This document shows, piece by piece, positions 1 to 8,717 of a stretch of DNA of 64,000 bases. Each line of letters starts with the position of its first letter. The first letter of the stretch is position 1. The notes under the pieces were generated by a model. It ran no database searches and was not told the origin of the DNA. It saw nothing but the letters and a program-made list of their open reading frames with translations. The DNA is taken from the NCBI RefSeq assembly GCF_000764025.1, contig NZ_KN234764.1, positions 16,226 through 80,225 on the forward strand, in the 5' to 3' direction. Both the position numbers and the translations under genes were made by a program. Source of the stretch: Pseudohaliea rubra DSM 19751. Its GTDB lineage: Bacteria; Pseudomonadota; Gammaproteobacteria; Pseudomonadales; Halieaceae.

Positions 1-1545
1 ATTGCCGCAGCGCTGCAGGCAATGCAGTTGAGCCCCGGCGATAGAGTCTCAATCCTCTCCAGGAATTGTGCCCACTGGCTGATCGCAGATATAGGCATCA
101 TGATGGGTGGGTTTTCCAGTGCGCCTGTTTTTACCACCATGTCTCCCGACGATGTTCGCTATTGCCTGGATCACAGTGGTGTCAGAGCTATGTTTGTCGG
201 TCAGGCAGATAACTGGAAGCTTGTGAGAAAAGACCTTCCGCCGGGGGTTAAAATAATAAGCCTGCCGGATGCGGATGTGCCGGATGCGCACCACAACTGG
301 GATAGCTTGCTTAAAGAACACGAACCATTGGCAGGCAATCCAGACCGCGCGCCCGATGATGAAATTACAACAATCTTTACCTCGGGTTCCACGGGGAAGC
401 CCAAAGGAGTCGTTTACAGTTTTGACGGCGCAAGACACATCGTCCGCAACATTGGGCAGACCTTCCGGCTGCATGAGGACGATAAGTTCATTTCCTACCT
501 GCCATTGGCGCATGGCTTTGAGCGCGGCGCCGTGGGATTCATGAGTCTGGCCACGGGCTCATCCATAGGCTTTAACGAGAATCAAGACACTTTCGGAGCC
601 GATATGCTGGAAGTGCGCCCGACATTCTTCCAGTGTGTTCCACGGCTGTGGAGCAAATTTCAGGAGAGCGTCCTGAAAAGCGTCGGAGGACAGGAATCCC
701 TGAATTCACTGCTCTTGGAAGCAAAGTCTGCAGAGGCAACCAGGAAGCGTATACGTCAAAGCCTTGGCCTGGACCGGGCGCGTGTTCTGCTAACGGGGTC
801 AGCGCCAACACCGCTTCCTCTGCACGTGTGGTTTGAGACGCTGGCTATGCCCTTGTGCGAGATCTACGGGCAAACAGAAGTGCTCTCCGGGACCTGTAAT
901 TTGCCCTGGGACCGCAAGCCGGGGACGCAGGGGAAGCCGATGGTCAATACTGAAGTCAGAATAGCAGAGGATGGCGAGATACTGATCAAGGCCAGGGCGG
1001 CGATGGAGAGGTATCTCCACGAACCCGAAAAAACCGTCGAGACAGTGGTCGACGGCTGGGTGCATACCGGCGACAAGGGCGAGTTGGATGGGGATGGTTT
1101 CCTGAAGCTGACCGGCAGAGTCAAAGAGATTTTCAAGACCACCAAGGGCAAGTATGTTGCCCCACTACCGATAGAAAGCCGCTTCTCCGCAAACCCCAAC
1201 CTTGAGCAACTATGTCTTATCGGATCAGGGCTGTCTCAAACCGTCTTGCTGGTTCAGCTCTCTGCGCAGGGGAAGGCGGCCGAAGCTGAGGGCCTGGACC
1301 TTGAGCTCGCCGCGTTGACGACCGAGACGAACCGCACCCTGGAGAAACATGCCCGCATTGCGGCACTGATCATCTCCAAAGAAGATTGGTGCCCCGAGAA
1401 TGGTCTGGTCACACATACACTGAAGATAAAACGCGCGGCTTTGGAAGGTCGCTACAGGGCCATGGCTGAAGCTGTGCTGGCTGATGAGGGCGTATCCACG
1501 AATGCACCTCGCGTGTTGCGGGAAAGTGGGCTTCAGGAACTTTGA
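1..1545 (+). CDS. AMP-dependent acyl-CoA synthetase, 5' end outside window
   Basis: Adenylate-forming enzyme that probably activates a long-chain fatty acid to acyl-CoA. The reading frame is open from the first base, so the first ATG at 22 is internal and the true start lies upstream. Visible motifs are the AMP/P-loop TSGSTGKPKG near bases 381-411, the A5-type YGQTE near 865, the A8-type HTGDKGELDGDGF near 1063, and the C-terminal lysine region THTLKIKR near 1410. This layout is that of long-chain acyl-CoA synthetases (FadD15/FAA type). It ends naturally with TGA upstream of IS debris. Substrate chain length cannot be read from sequence. Confidence 0.85.
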   Translation: MAAALQAMQLSPGDRVSILSRNCAHWLIADIGIMMGGFSSAPVFTTMSPDDVRYCLDHSGVRAMFVGQADNWKLVRKDLPPGVKIISLPDADVPDAHHNWDSLLKEHEPLAGNPDRAPDDEITTIFTSGSTGKPKGVVYSFDGARHIVRNIGQTFRLHEDDKFISYLPLAHGFERGAVGFMSLATGSSIGFNENQDTFGADMLEVRPTFFQCVPRLWSKFQESVLKSVGGQESLNSLLLEAKSAEATRKRIRQSLGLDRARVLLTGSAPTPLPLHVWFETLAMPLCEIYGQTEVLSGTCNLPWDRKPGTQGKPMVNTEVRIAEDGEILIKARAAMERYLHEPEKTVETVVDGWVHTGDKGELDGDGFLKLTGRVKEIFKTTKGKYVAPLPIESRFSANPNLEQLCLIGSGLSQTVLLVQLSAQGKAAEAEGLDLELAALTTETNRTLEKHARIAALIISKEDWCPENGLVTHTLKIKRAALEGRYRAMAEAVLADEGVSTNAPRVLRESGLQEL

Positions 1546-1639
1546 GAACTACCGACTGAGAGTCTTAACCCACTGTGGATGGGCGGTGCGGCGTTCCGCT
1601 GGCATTATCAATCGGGTTTAGTGAGAACCGGTCATCCCC

Positions 1640-1730
1640 CGTTAATGGGGTAGAGCCTAATGGGGTAGAGCCGAGCCCGGAAGTGTCACCAATGCGCTCG
1701 GAATAAAGTGTCACCTATGTGCCCGGAAAG
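1640..1730. repeat. short direct repeats, probable remnant insertion-sequence end
   Basis: Two kinds of direct repeat sit between the acyl-CoA synthetase gene and the IS481 element. TAATGGGGTAGAGCC occurs twice back to back near 1643-1671. An AGTGTCACC motif preceded by CGGAa or CGGAataa occurs twice near 1678-1713. Repeated short motifs like these are usual at IS termini. No transposase gene accompanies them, so I read this as the end of a lost second element. The assignment is inference. Confidence 0.4.
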
Positions 1731-1735
1731 GACCG

Positions 1736-3024
1736 GTGTAGTACCTGAGACATAGCTTACAGAAAAACTCGGAGACATCGTTTACACATTTGGCATTTGG
1801 GGAGGGCTCCCGATGCCATGGAAGGAGTGTAAACCGATGGATGAGAAGATCAGATTCGTCGCCCGAGCGCTTGAGGGCGAACCCATGGCAAAGCTGTGCC
1901 GAGAGTTCGGCATCTCACGCCCAACAGGCTACAAACTGGTCAATCGATACCGCGAGGTCGGCATCGAAGGCCTCGAAGAACGATCTCGACGGCCCTATCG
2001 GCACGCCAATAAACTCCCCTACCAGGTCGAACGTACGATCGTCGGTATCCGCAAGAAGCATCCGACCTGGGGGGCAACAAAGGTCCGCGAGATACTGGTT
2101 CGGGAATATCCCGTCATCAAGCCGCCCGCTCCAAGCACGATCCACGCCGTCCTCGATCGAAACGGCCTCATCACGCGCCGCAAGCGACGACGCCACAAGG
2201 CCGCAGGCACACCGCTGAACCACGTCACCGAGCCAAATGACCTGTGGTGTGCCGACTACAAGGGCGAGTTCATGCTCGGCAACAAGCGTTACTGTTATCC
2301 GCTGACCATCACGGACTACCACTCTCGCTATCTCCTGGCCTGCGAGGGCCTCGACTCCACAAAGGCCCCACTGGCGCTACCGGTGTTCGAACGCGTCTTC
2401 AAGGAGTTCGGACTACCAGCAGCGATACGCACCGACAATGGCGTACCTTTCGCCTCGCCCAATGCGCTTTTTGGCCTCAGCCGACTGGCCATCTACTGGC
2501 TACGCCTGGGCATCCGCATCGAGCGCATCAAGCCCGGCTGTCCACAGCAGAACGGGCGCCACGAACGCATGCACCTGACGCTCAAGAAGGAGGCCACGAA
2601 GCCCGCCAGCTTCAATCTGATTCAGCAGCAGGAACGCTTTGAAGCCTTTGCCGAGGTTTACAACAATCAGCGGCCTCACCAGGCCCTCGGCATGCGCTTT
2701 CCCGGCGAGCTCTATACACCCTCGACCAGGCCCTTCTCACCGCCGGAGGAGCCCGACTACCCATTCCACGACAGGGCTGTCAGAGTCACGCAGTGCGGCA
2801 GAATCTGCATAGGCAAACGCAAGATCAATCTGAGTACCGTATTCGCCGGCCAAACCGTTGGCATACGCGAAGTCGACGACAAGATTTGGCTCGTCAGCTT
2901 CCTCGACTATGACTTAGGATACTTCGACGAGAAGGAAGGTCGGGTTGAGCCAGGGCCCAACCCTTTTAACCCGGAACTGTAAACGATGTCTCCGGGTTGA
3001 TCTGTAAAGGATGTCTCCGGTACA
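1736..3024 (+). mobile_element. intact IS481-family insertion sequence
   Basis: One complete transposase gene lies between imperfect terminal inverted repeats of about 45 bp, at roughly 1741-1787 and 2977-3021. Each end carries two copies of a GGAGACATCGTTTACA-like motif, in opposite orientation at the two ends. A 5-bp direct repeat GACCG is present at 1731-1735 and 3025-3029 and may be the target duplication. The exact left boundary is uncertain because the left end has about four extra bases before the shared GTACC. The element stops 13 bp from the 3' end of tRNA-Pro. Confidence 0.85.
1813..2982 (+). CDS. IS481-family DDE transposase
   Basis: A 389-residue transposase. An N-terminal helix-turn-helix (about residues 15-60, with the LCREFGISRPTGYK segment) is followed by an rve integrase core. 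Candidate catalytic residues are Asp in LWCADYKGEF, Asp in RTDNGVPFAS and Glu in GRHERMHLTLKKE. The start MPWKECKPMDE is the usual N-terminus of this family. The TAA stop lies inside the right inverted repeat. No frameshift is needed, so the element looks potentially active. Confidence 0.93.
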   Translation: MPWKECKPMDEKIRFVARALEGEPMAKLCREFGISRPTGYKLVNRYREVGIEGLEERSRRPYRHANKLPYQVERTIVGIRKKHPTWGATKVREILVREYPVIKPPAPSTIHAVLDRNGLITRRKRRRHKAAGTPLNHVTEPNDLWCADYKGEFMLGNKRYCYPLTITDYHSRYLLACEGLDSTKAPLALPVFERVFKEFGLPAAIRTDNGVPFASPNALFGLSRLAIYWLRLGIRIERIKPGCPQQNGRHERMHLTLKKEATKPASFNLIQQQERFEAFAEVYNNQRPHQALGMRFPGELYTPSTRPFSPPEEPDYPFHDRAVRVTQCGRICIGKRKINLSTVFAGQTVGIREVDDKIWLVSFLDYDLGYFDEKEGRVEPGPNPFNPEL

Positions 3025-3037
3025 GACCGCCGAAAAA

Positions 3038-3114
3038 TGGTCGGGACGGCAGGATTTGAACCTGCGACCACCACACCCCCAGTGTGGTGCGCTACCAGAC
3101 TGCGCTACGCCCCG
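3038..3114 (-). tRNA. tRNA-Pro (anticodon GGG)
   Basis: Read on the minus strand, the 7-bp acceptor stem (CGGGGCG with CGTCCCG, one G-U pair) is followed by a D arm, an anticodon stem CCACA/TGTGG with loop CTGGGGG (anticodon GGG), the TTCAAATC T-loop and an encoded CCA at 3038-3040. It is the last gene of the thrS to merR block, where many gammaproteobacteria also keep tRNA-Pro. An IS481 element sits 13 bp beyond its 3' end. Confidence 0.96.
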
Positions 3115-3141
3115 ACGGCTCGCCTTTGCGGCGAGACGCGC

Positions 3142-3169
3142 ATTATACGCGACCGGGCCCGCGACACAA
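3142..3169 (-). promoter_or_regulatory. sigma-70 promoter of tRNA-Pro
   Basis: On the minus strand TTGTGT (3164-3169) and a perfect TATAAT (3142-3147) are separated by 16 bp. The predicted start near 3135 is about 20 nt before the tRNA 5' end. The intervening leader contains a small CTCGCC/GGCGAG hairpin. Confidence 0.7.
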
Positions 3170-3188
3170 CGGCCCGCGGGTCGGGAAG

Positions 3189-3557
3189 CTAGCGACCGGC
3201 GGGCTTCAACAGCTCGAGGACTTCCTCGAGGTCGCGGATCGATTCCTGGACCACGGCCTTGAGCTCCGCCGGTCGGATGCCCTTGTCACCGTCGTCGTCC
3301 ATGCGCTGGCGGGCGCCACCGATGGTGTAGCCTTCCTCGTAGAGGAGCGAGCGGATCTGGCGGATCGTCAGCACGTCTTCGCGCTGATAGTAGCGGCGGT
3401 TGCCGCGACGCTTCACGGGCTTGAGCTGGGGAAACTCCTGCTCCCAGTAGCGCAGCACGTGAGGCTTTACGGCACAGAGTTCGCTGACCTCACCGATCGT
3501 GAAGTAGCGCTTCCCCGGGATCGCCGGCAGTTCGTTATTGTGGCTCGGTTCCAGCAT
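3189..3557 (-). CDS. MerR-family transcriptional regulator
   Basis: A 122-residue protein with an N-terminal MerR winged helix ([20 protein letters not shown], continuing to [16 protein letters not shown]) and a short C-terminal helical region. It lacks the conserved metal-binding cysteines of metal sensors. A MerR gene directly after ihfA is common in gammaproteobacteria, but its effector is unknown. The ATG lies 23 bp inside the 3' end of ihfA, with GGAAG as ribosome site, so the two genes are translationally coupled. Confidence 0.88.
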   Translation of the reverse strand: MLEPSHNNELPAIPGKRYFTIGEVSELCAVKPHVLRYWEQEFPQLKPVKRRGNRRYYQREDVLTIRQIRSLLYEEGYTIGGARQRMDDDGDKGIRPAELKAVVQESIRDLEEVLELLKPAGR

Positions 3558-3840
3558 ACGCTTCCACCCTGGCCTTGAGCTTCTGCCCCGGCCTGAAGGT
3601 TACGACCCGGCGGGCGGAGATGGGAATCTCCTCGCCGGTCTTCGGGTTGCGGCCGGGCCGTTGGCTCTTGTCGCGCAGGTCGAAGTTACCGAAACCGGAA
3701 AGCTTCACCTGCTCATTGTTCTCAAGGCACGCGCGAATCTCCTCGAAAAACAGCTCGACGATTTCCTTTGCTTCGCGCTTGTTCAGACCCAGTTCCTCGA
3801 ACAAGCGCTCGGCCATTTCCGATTTGGTCAGCGCAGTCAT
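3535..3840 (-). CDS. ihfA: integration host factor subunit alpha
   Basis: A 101-residue HU/IHF-fold DNA-bending protein that pairs with IHF-beta for site-specific bending in transcription, replication and recombination. Signature segments are [20 protein letters not shown] at the N-terminus, [14 protein letters not shown], and the DNA-intercalating arm [20 protein letters not shown]. Length is standard. It directly follows pheT, as in E. coli, within the same transcription unit. Confidence 0.97.
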   Translation of the reverse strand: MTALTKSEMAERLFEELGLNKREAKEIVELFFEEIRACLENNEQVKLSGFGNFDLRDKSQRPGRNPKTGEEIPISARRVVTFRPGQKLKARVEAYAGTEPQ

Positions 3841-3852
3841 TATGCCTGTCGC

Positions 3853-6234
3853 TCAGCCCCGCAACGCCGCGTTATGGTTTTTTACCAGTGAATCAATGAC
3901 TTGCTTCACAGCTTCGGTCACCTCCTCATCATCAAGAGTGCGCGATTGATCCCGGAAAGTCAAACCCAGCGCAAGACTTTTCCTTTTAGGATCAATGCCT
4001 TTCCCGGCATACACATCAAACAGGGTTAACTCCTTGAAGTAAGGGCCTGCTGTAGCACGAACATCGGCCATGATGGCCGCGGCCGTTACCTCGCGATCCA
4101 CAATGACAGCAAGGTCGCGACGGATCTCCGGGAAGCGAGACACAGGCGCAAAGGCCGGCAAGCGCGCGTCGAGGAGCGCCGCAAGGTCGAGCTCGGCCAC
4201 GTAGAGCGGCCGGTCAAGGTCCAGGGCGGCGAGGGTCTCCGGGTGCAGCGCACCGAGGTAGCCGACCAGCGCAGCGCCACGGTGAATGGCCGCCGTCTGT
4301 CCCGGGTGCAGCCCCGCGCGTTCGGCCGCAGCAAAGGTGAACTCGCCCTCGCACCCGGTCACGGCGAAGAGGCTCTCGAGATCTCCTTTCAGGTCGTAGA
4401 AATCCGCCGCGTCGCGGCTGCAGGCCCAGCCCTCGGGCTGCCGGCGGCCGCCGAGGAGCACAGCCAGGGTCGGCCGCTGGTCCAGGGAGCCGTCGTCTCC
4501 GGGGAGGAAACGCAGCCCCGTCTCGAAGAGCCGCGGCCTCGGTTGCTGTCGGTTCAGGTTACGCTGCGCCGTAGCCACCAGCCCGGGGATGAGACTCGTG
4601 CGCATCACCGCCATGTCGCTGGAGATAGGGTTGCGCAGGGCCACCGGCGCCAGCGCCGGGTCGAAGAGCGCCTGCTGCGTCCGGTCCACGAAGCTGTAGG
4701 TGATCGCCTCGCGGTAGCCGCGGGCGGCGAGATGGCGACGCACGCGGCGTTGCGACAGCTGCGTCTCCGGGCGCCGGGGCATGGCGAGTTCCGCACGGAT
4801 GCGCGTAGCCGGTAGCCGATGATAGCCATGAACCCGGCCGAGCTCTTCAAGGAGGTCTGCCTCAATGGCGATATCGAAGCGCCAGGGCGGCACACCGCAG
4901 CGCCAGCCGTTATCGACGGCCTCGACGTTCAGGCCGAGGCCGCGCAGAATCCTCTCTACCGCGCCGTCGTCGATGGCCACGCCGAGCACACGCTCGATGC
5001 GGGCAGCGCGCAGCAGCACGGGCTCACGCTGCGGCAGAGCGTTTTCTTCTACCGCCTCGACTACCGGACCGGGCGCTCCGCCGACGATGGCCGTGAGCAA
5101 CGCCGTGGCCCGCTCTATCGCGGGGCGCTGCAGCGTGAAGTCCACGCCGCGCTCGAAACGGTGCGAAGAATCCGTATGCAGCCCGAAGCTGCGGGCCTGG
5201 CCGGCGAGGTGTTCCGGGGCGAAGAAGGCGGACTCGAGGAAGATATCGGTGGTCTCAGGACCCACACCGCTGCCCTCGCCGCCCATGATGCCGGCCAGCG
5301 CCAGCGCACGACGCTCATCGGCGATGACCAGATTGCTGTCGCCGAGGGTGATCGTGTTGCCGTTGAGGAGCTCCAGGGTCTCGCCGGCCCTCGCCGTGCG
5401 CACCTCGATGCCGCCGGCCAGTACGCCGAGATCAAAGGCATGCATGGGCTGACCCAGCTCCAGGAGGAGGTAGTTGGTGATATCGACGACCGGATCGATG
5501 CTGCAGATACCGCCGCGGCGCAACCTCTCCTGCAGCCAGAGGGGGCTCGGGCGGGACAGGTCCACGCCGCGGATGACCCGGCCGACATAGCGCGGGCAGC
5601 GTGCCGGCGCCGCCAGGGAGACCGGGAAGGTGTCTTCGATGGTGGCGGCCACCGGCTCAAGGAGCGGCTCGCAGACAGCGATGCCGTTGAGCGCCCCGAC
5701 TTCCCGGGCCACGCCGCGCATGCCAAGGCAGTCGGCGCGGTTCGGCGTGAGATCCACCTCGATGACCACGTCGTCGAGGCCGAGGGTCTCGCGCAGATCC
5801 TGGCCGACGATCGCCTCCGGCGGCAACTCCATGAGGCCTTCGTTGGCTTCAGAGAGGCCGAGCTCGGCCTCGGCGCAGAGCATGCCCTGGCTCTCGACGC
5901 CGCGCAGCTTCGCGCGCTTGATACGGAAGTCGCCGGGCAGTTCGGCGTCCACGGTGGCAAGCGGCGCCTTGAGGCCCACGCGGGCATTGGGCGCGCCGCA
6001 GACGATCTGCAGTAATTCCTCGCCACCGGCCTTCACCTGGCAGACGCGTAGCTTGTCGGCGTCCGGGTGCTGCTCGGCACTGACGATCTCGCCGACCACC
6101 ACGCCCTCGAAGGCGCCGGCCACAGGGCTTATGGCGTCCACTTCAAGACCCGCCATGGTGAGCTGCTCGGCGAGGCCCGCGCTGTCGAGCGCCGGGTCAA
6201 CCCATTCGCGGAGCCATTGTTCACTGATCTTCAC
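3853..6234 (-). CDS. pheT: phenylalanyl-tRNA synthetase beta subunit
   Basis: A 793-residue beta chain of the alpha2-beta2 enzyme that charges tRNA-Phe. The N-terminal tRNA-binding (EMAP-like) domain spans about residues 40-150 (HPDADKLRVCQVKAG). B3/B4 and B5 editing domains follow, and the C-terminal anticodon-recognition FDX-ACB domain covers the last 95 residues (PVSRFPEIRRDLAVIVD onward). It starts with GTG at 6234, 21 bp after pheS. Length and order match the family. Confidence 0.97.
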   Translation of the reverse strand: MKISEQWLREWVDPALDSAGLAEQLTMAGLEVDAISPVAGAFEGVVVGEIVSAEQHPDADKLRVCQVKAGGEELLQIVCGAPNARVGLKAPLATVDAELPGDFRIKRAKLRGVESQGMLCAEAELGLSEANEGLMELPPEAIVGQDLRETLGLDDVVIEVDLTPNRADCLGMRGVAREVGALNGIAVCEPLLEPVAATIEDTFPVSLAAPARCPRYVGRVIRGVDLSRPSPLWLQERLRRGGICSIDPVVDITNYLLLELGQPMHAFDLGVLAGGIEVRTARAGETLELLNGNTITLGDSNLVIADERRALALAGIMGGEGSGVGPETTDIFLESAFFAPEHLAGQARSFGLHTDSSHRFERGVDFTLQRPAIERATALLTAIVGGAPGPVVEAVEENALPQREPVLLRAARIERVLGVAIDDGAVERILRGLGLNVEAVDNGWRCGVPPWRFDIAIEADLLEELGRVHGYHRLPATRIRAELAMPRRPETQLSQRRVRRHLAARGYREAITYSFVDRTQQALFDPALAPVALRNPISSDMAVMRTSLIPGLVATAQRNLNRQQPRPRLFETGLRFLPGDDGSLDQRPTLAVLLGGRRQPEGWACSRDAADFYDLKGDLESLFAVTGCEGEFTFAAAERAGLHPGQTAAIHRGAALVGYLGALHPETLAALDLDRPLYVAELDLAALLDARLPAFAPVSRFPEIRRDLAVIVDREVTAAAIMADVRATAGPYFKELTLFDVYAGKGIDPKRKSLALGLTFRDQSRTLDDEEVTEAVKQVIDSLVKNHNAALRG

Positions 6235-6255
6235 GGTTACTGTCTCCCGGCTGGC

Positions 6256-7278
<1,023 letters not shown>

Positions 7279-7315
7279 CTACGATCCGCGGCGGAAAGGC
7301 CGCCGGCAATAGAAA

Positions 7316-7408
7316 AGGCTTATCGCCTGTTGCGGGGCGAGGGCAGGATACTTCTCTCAGTCGCTCCACGATATTCGCTTTGTGAGAGAAGTATCCCGCC
7401 CTCACCCC
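7316..7408. repeat. dispersed hairpin repeat, copy 1 (pheS leader)
   Basis: A near-perfect 26-bp inverted repeat (7334-7359 and 7383-7408, two mismatches) encloses a loop of about 23 nt. The loop includes GTCGCTCCACGATATTCGCT, identical to the loop of the hairpin at 52363-52441, although the stem arms differ completely. The 5' flank GCTTATCGC..TTGC.GGGGCG is also shared with the second copy. It lies in the untranslated leader of pheS, between the rplT terminator and the pheS start. Confidence 0.85.
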
Positions 7409-7464
7409 TCCGGCCTTACGCACTTCAGGCGCATCCTGTGCGCCCAGGAAAGCCACGATGAACC

Positions 7465-7497
7465 AAAAAAAAGGGAAAGAGCCAGGCCCTTTCCCTT
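7465..7497 (-). terminator. Rho-independent terminator after rplT
   Basis: Read on the minus strand, the stem AAGGGAAAG/CTTTCCCTT with a GC-rich loop is followed by eight T residues. It lies 46 bp after the rplT stop and separates the infC-rpmI-rplT messages from pheST. Confidence 0.85.
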
Positions 7498-7542
7498 CAT
7501 CCAGAGTGCAACAAGCGAACCGCCGTAGCGGTGGGATGGGTC

Positions 7543-7902
7543 TTAAGCGGCCAGCGCCGCTTTCGCCTGCTCCACCACCTCGGCAAAGGCCGGCTTGTCG
7601 TGTACGGCCAGGTCAGCGAGCACCCGACGGTCCAGCCCGATCTCGGCCTTCTTCAGGCCGTTGATGAACTGGCTGTAGGGCATACCGTTAGCACGCGACT
7701 GGGCGTTGATCCGGGTGATCCAGAGGGCCCGGAACTGGCGCTTGCGCTGGCGACGGTCACGGTAGGCGTACTGCCCGGCCTTGGTAACCGCCTGCTTGGC
7801 AACCCGGAACACGCGGCTGCGTGCGCCGTAGTAACCCTTGGCTTGCTTGAGAATCTTCTTGTGCCGCCGATGGGCGACGACACCACGTTTTACGCGAGGC
7901 AT
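7543..7902 (-). CDS. rplT: 50S ribosomal protein L20
   Basis: A 119-residue L20 protein, basic throughout, with the usual [16 protein letters not shown] start and the [15 protein letters not shown] segment. It binds 23S rRNA early in 50S assembly and in E. coli also represses its own operon. It is preceded by rpmI (26 bp gap) and followed by a strong terminator. Confidence 0.98.
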   Translation of the reverse strand: MPRVKRGVVAHRRHKKILKQAKGYYGARSRVFRVAKQAVTKAGQYAYRDRRQRKRQFRALWITRINAQSRANGMPYSQFINGLKKAEIGLDRRVLADLAVHDKPAFAEVVEQAKAALAA

Positions 7903-7928
7903 AGTAGTCTCCTGTGTCCGTCAGTCGC

Positions 7929-8123
7929 TTAGCGGGCCCGCAGCATGCGGTCGATGAGCACCTTGTCGCTCGGGTGGATCATGTCCGTCCCGCGCAGCTG
8001 GCGCTTCCGCTTGGTCGTCATCTTGGTCAGGATGTGGCTCTTGTAAGCGTGCTTGCGCTTATAGCCGCCAGCAGTCTTTTTGAACCGCTTGGCCGCCCCG
8101 CTGTGAATTTTTGCTTTTGGCAT
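7929..8123 (-). CDS. rpmI: 50S ribosomal protein L35
   Basis: A 64-residue L35 protein. I start it at the ATG giving [15 protein letters not shown], the universal N-terminus, with CGGAG about 10 nt upstream. A longer open frame upstream is not coding. The basic [16 protein letters not shown] segment is characteristic. It lies between infC and rplT as in other gammaproteobacteria. Confidence 0.97.
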   Translation of the reverse strand: MPKAKIHSGAAKRFKKTAGGYKRKHAYKSHILTKMTTKRKRQLRGTDMIHPSDKVLIDRMLRAR

Positions 8124-8180
8124 GTCAGTACTCCGCTGTCGAAGTTTCAATTACGAGCGCATCAGGGCATTCACGGGCCG

Positions 8181-8717
8181 CTAACCGCTCTTCTTTCTCG
8201 GGGCGATGACCATGGTCATCTGCCGCCCCTCCATCTTCGGGAACTGCTCGACGGACCCGAGTTCCTGAAGATCCGCCTCTACCCGCTTGAGGAGCTCCAG
8301 GCCGAGTTCCTGGTGGGCCATCTCACGGCCGCGAAAGCGCAGCGTGACCTTGGCCTTGTCTCCGTTTTCGAGGAAGCGCGTCAGGTTGCGCAGCTTCACC
8401 TCGTAATCGCCCTGTTCCGTCCCGGGACGGAATTTCATTTCCTTGATCTGCGTCCGCTTCGCCTTCTTCTTCTGCAGGTTCTTCTGCTTCTTGGCCTCGA
8501 AGACGTGCTTGCCGTAATCCATGATCTTGCAGACTACCGGCTCGGACTGATCGGCAATAAGCACCAGGTCGAGGCTCTCGGCCTCGGCCCTGGCACGGGC
8601 GTCGGCCATCGGCACGATGCCGATCTGCTCGCCGTCAGAACCGATGAGGCGACAGGTGGTCGCCGTGATTTCGTCGTTCGTTAGGGCGCGTTTGCCCTTG
8701 CCTGCGTCTTTCTTAAT
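8181..8717 (-). CDS. infC: translation initiation factor IF-3, ATT start
   Basis: A 178-residue IF-3 (E. coli 180). The conserved N-domain segment ALTNDEI lies near residue 11, then the central linker and the C-domain ([32 protein letters not shown]). No ATG or GTG fits. The start is ATT at 8717-8715, with GGAG seven bases upstream. IF-3 normally rejects such codons, which lets E. coli IF-3 autoregulate. The same arrangement is visible here. The ATTAA junction makes the start overlap the thrS stop codon. Confidence 0.95.
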   Translation of the reverse strand: MKKDAGKGKRALTNDEITATTCRLIGSDGEQIGIVPMADARARAEAESLDLVLIADQSEPVVCKIMDYGKHVFEAKKQKNLQKKKAKRTQIKEMKFRPGTEQGDYEVKLRNLTRFLENGDKAKVTLRFRGREMAHQELGLELLKRVEADLQELGSVEQFPKMEGRQMTMVIAPRKKSG

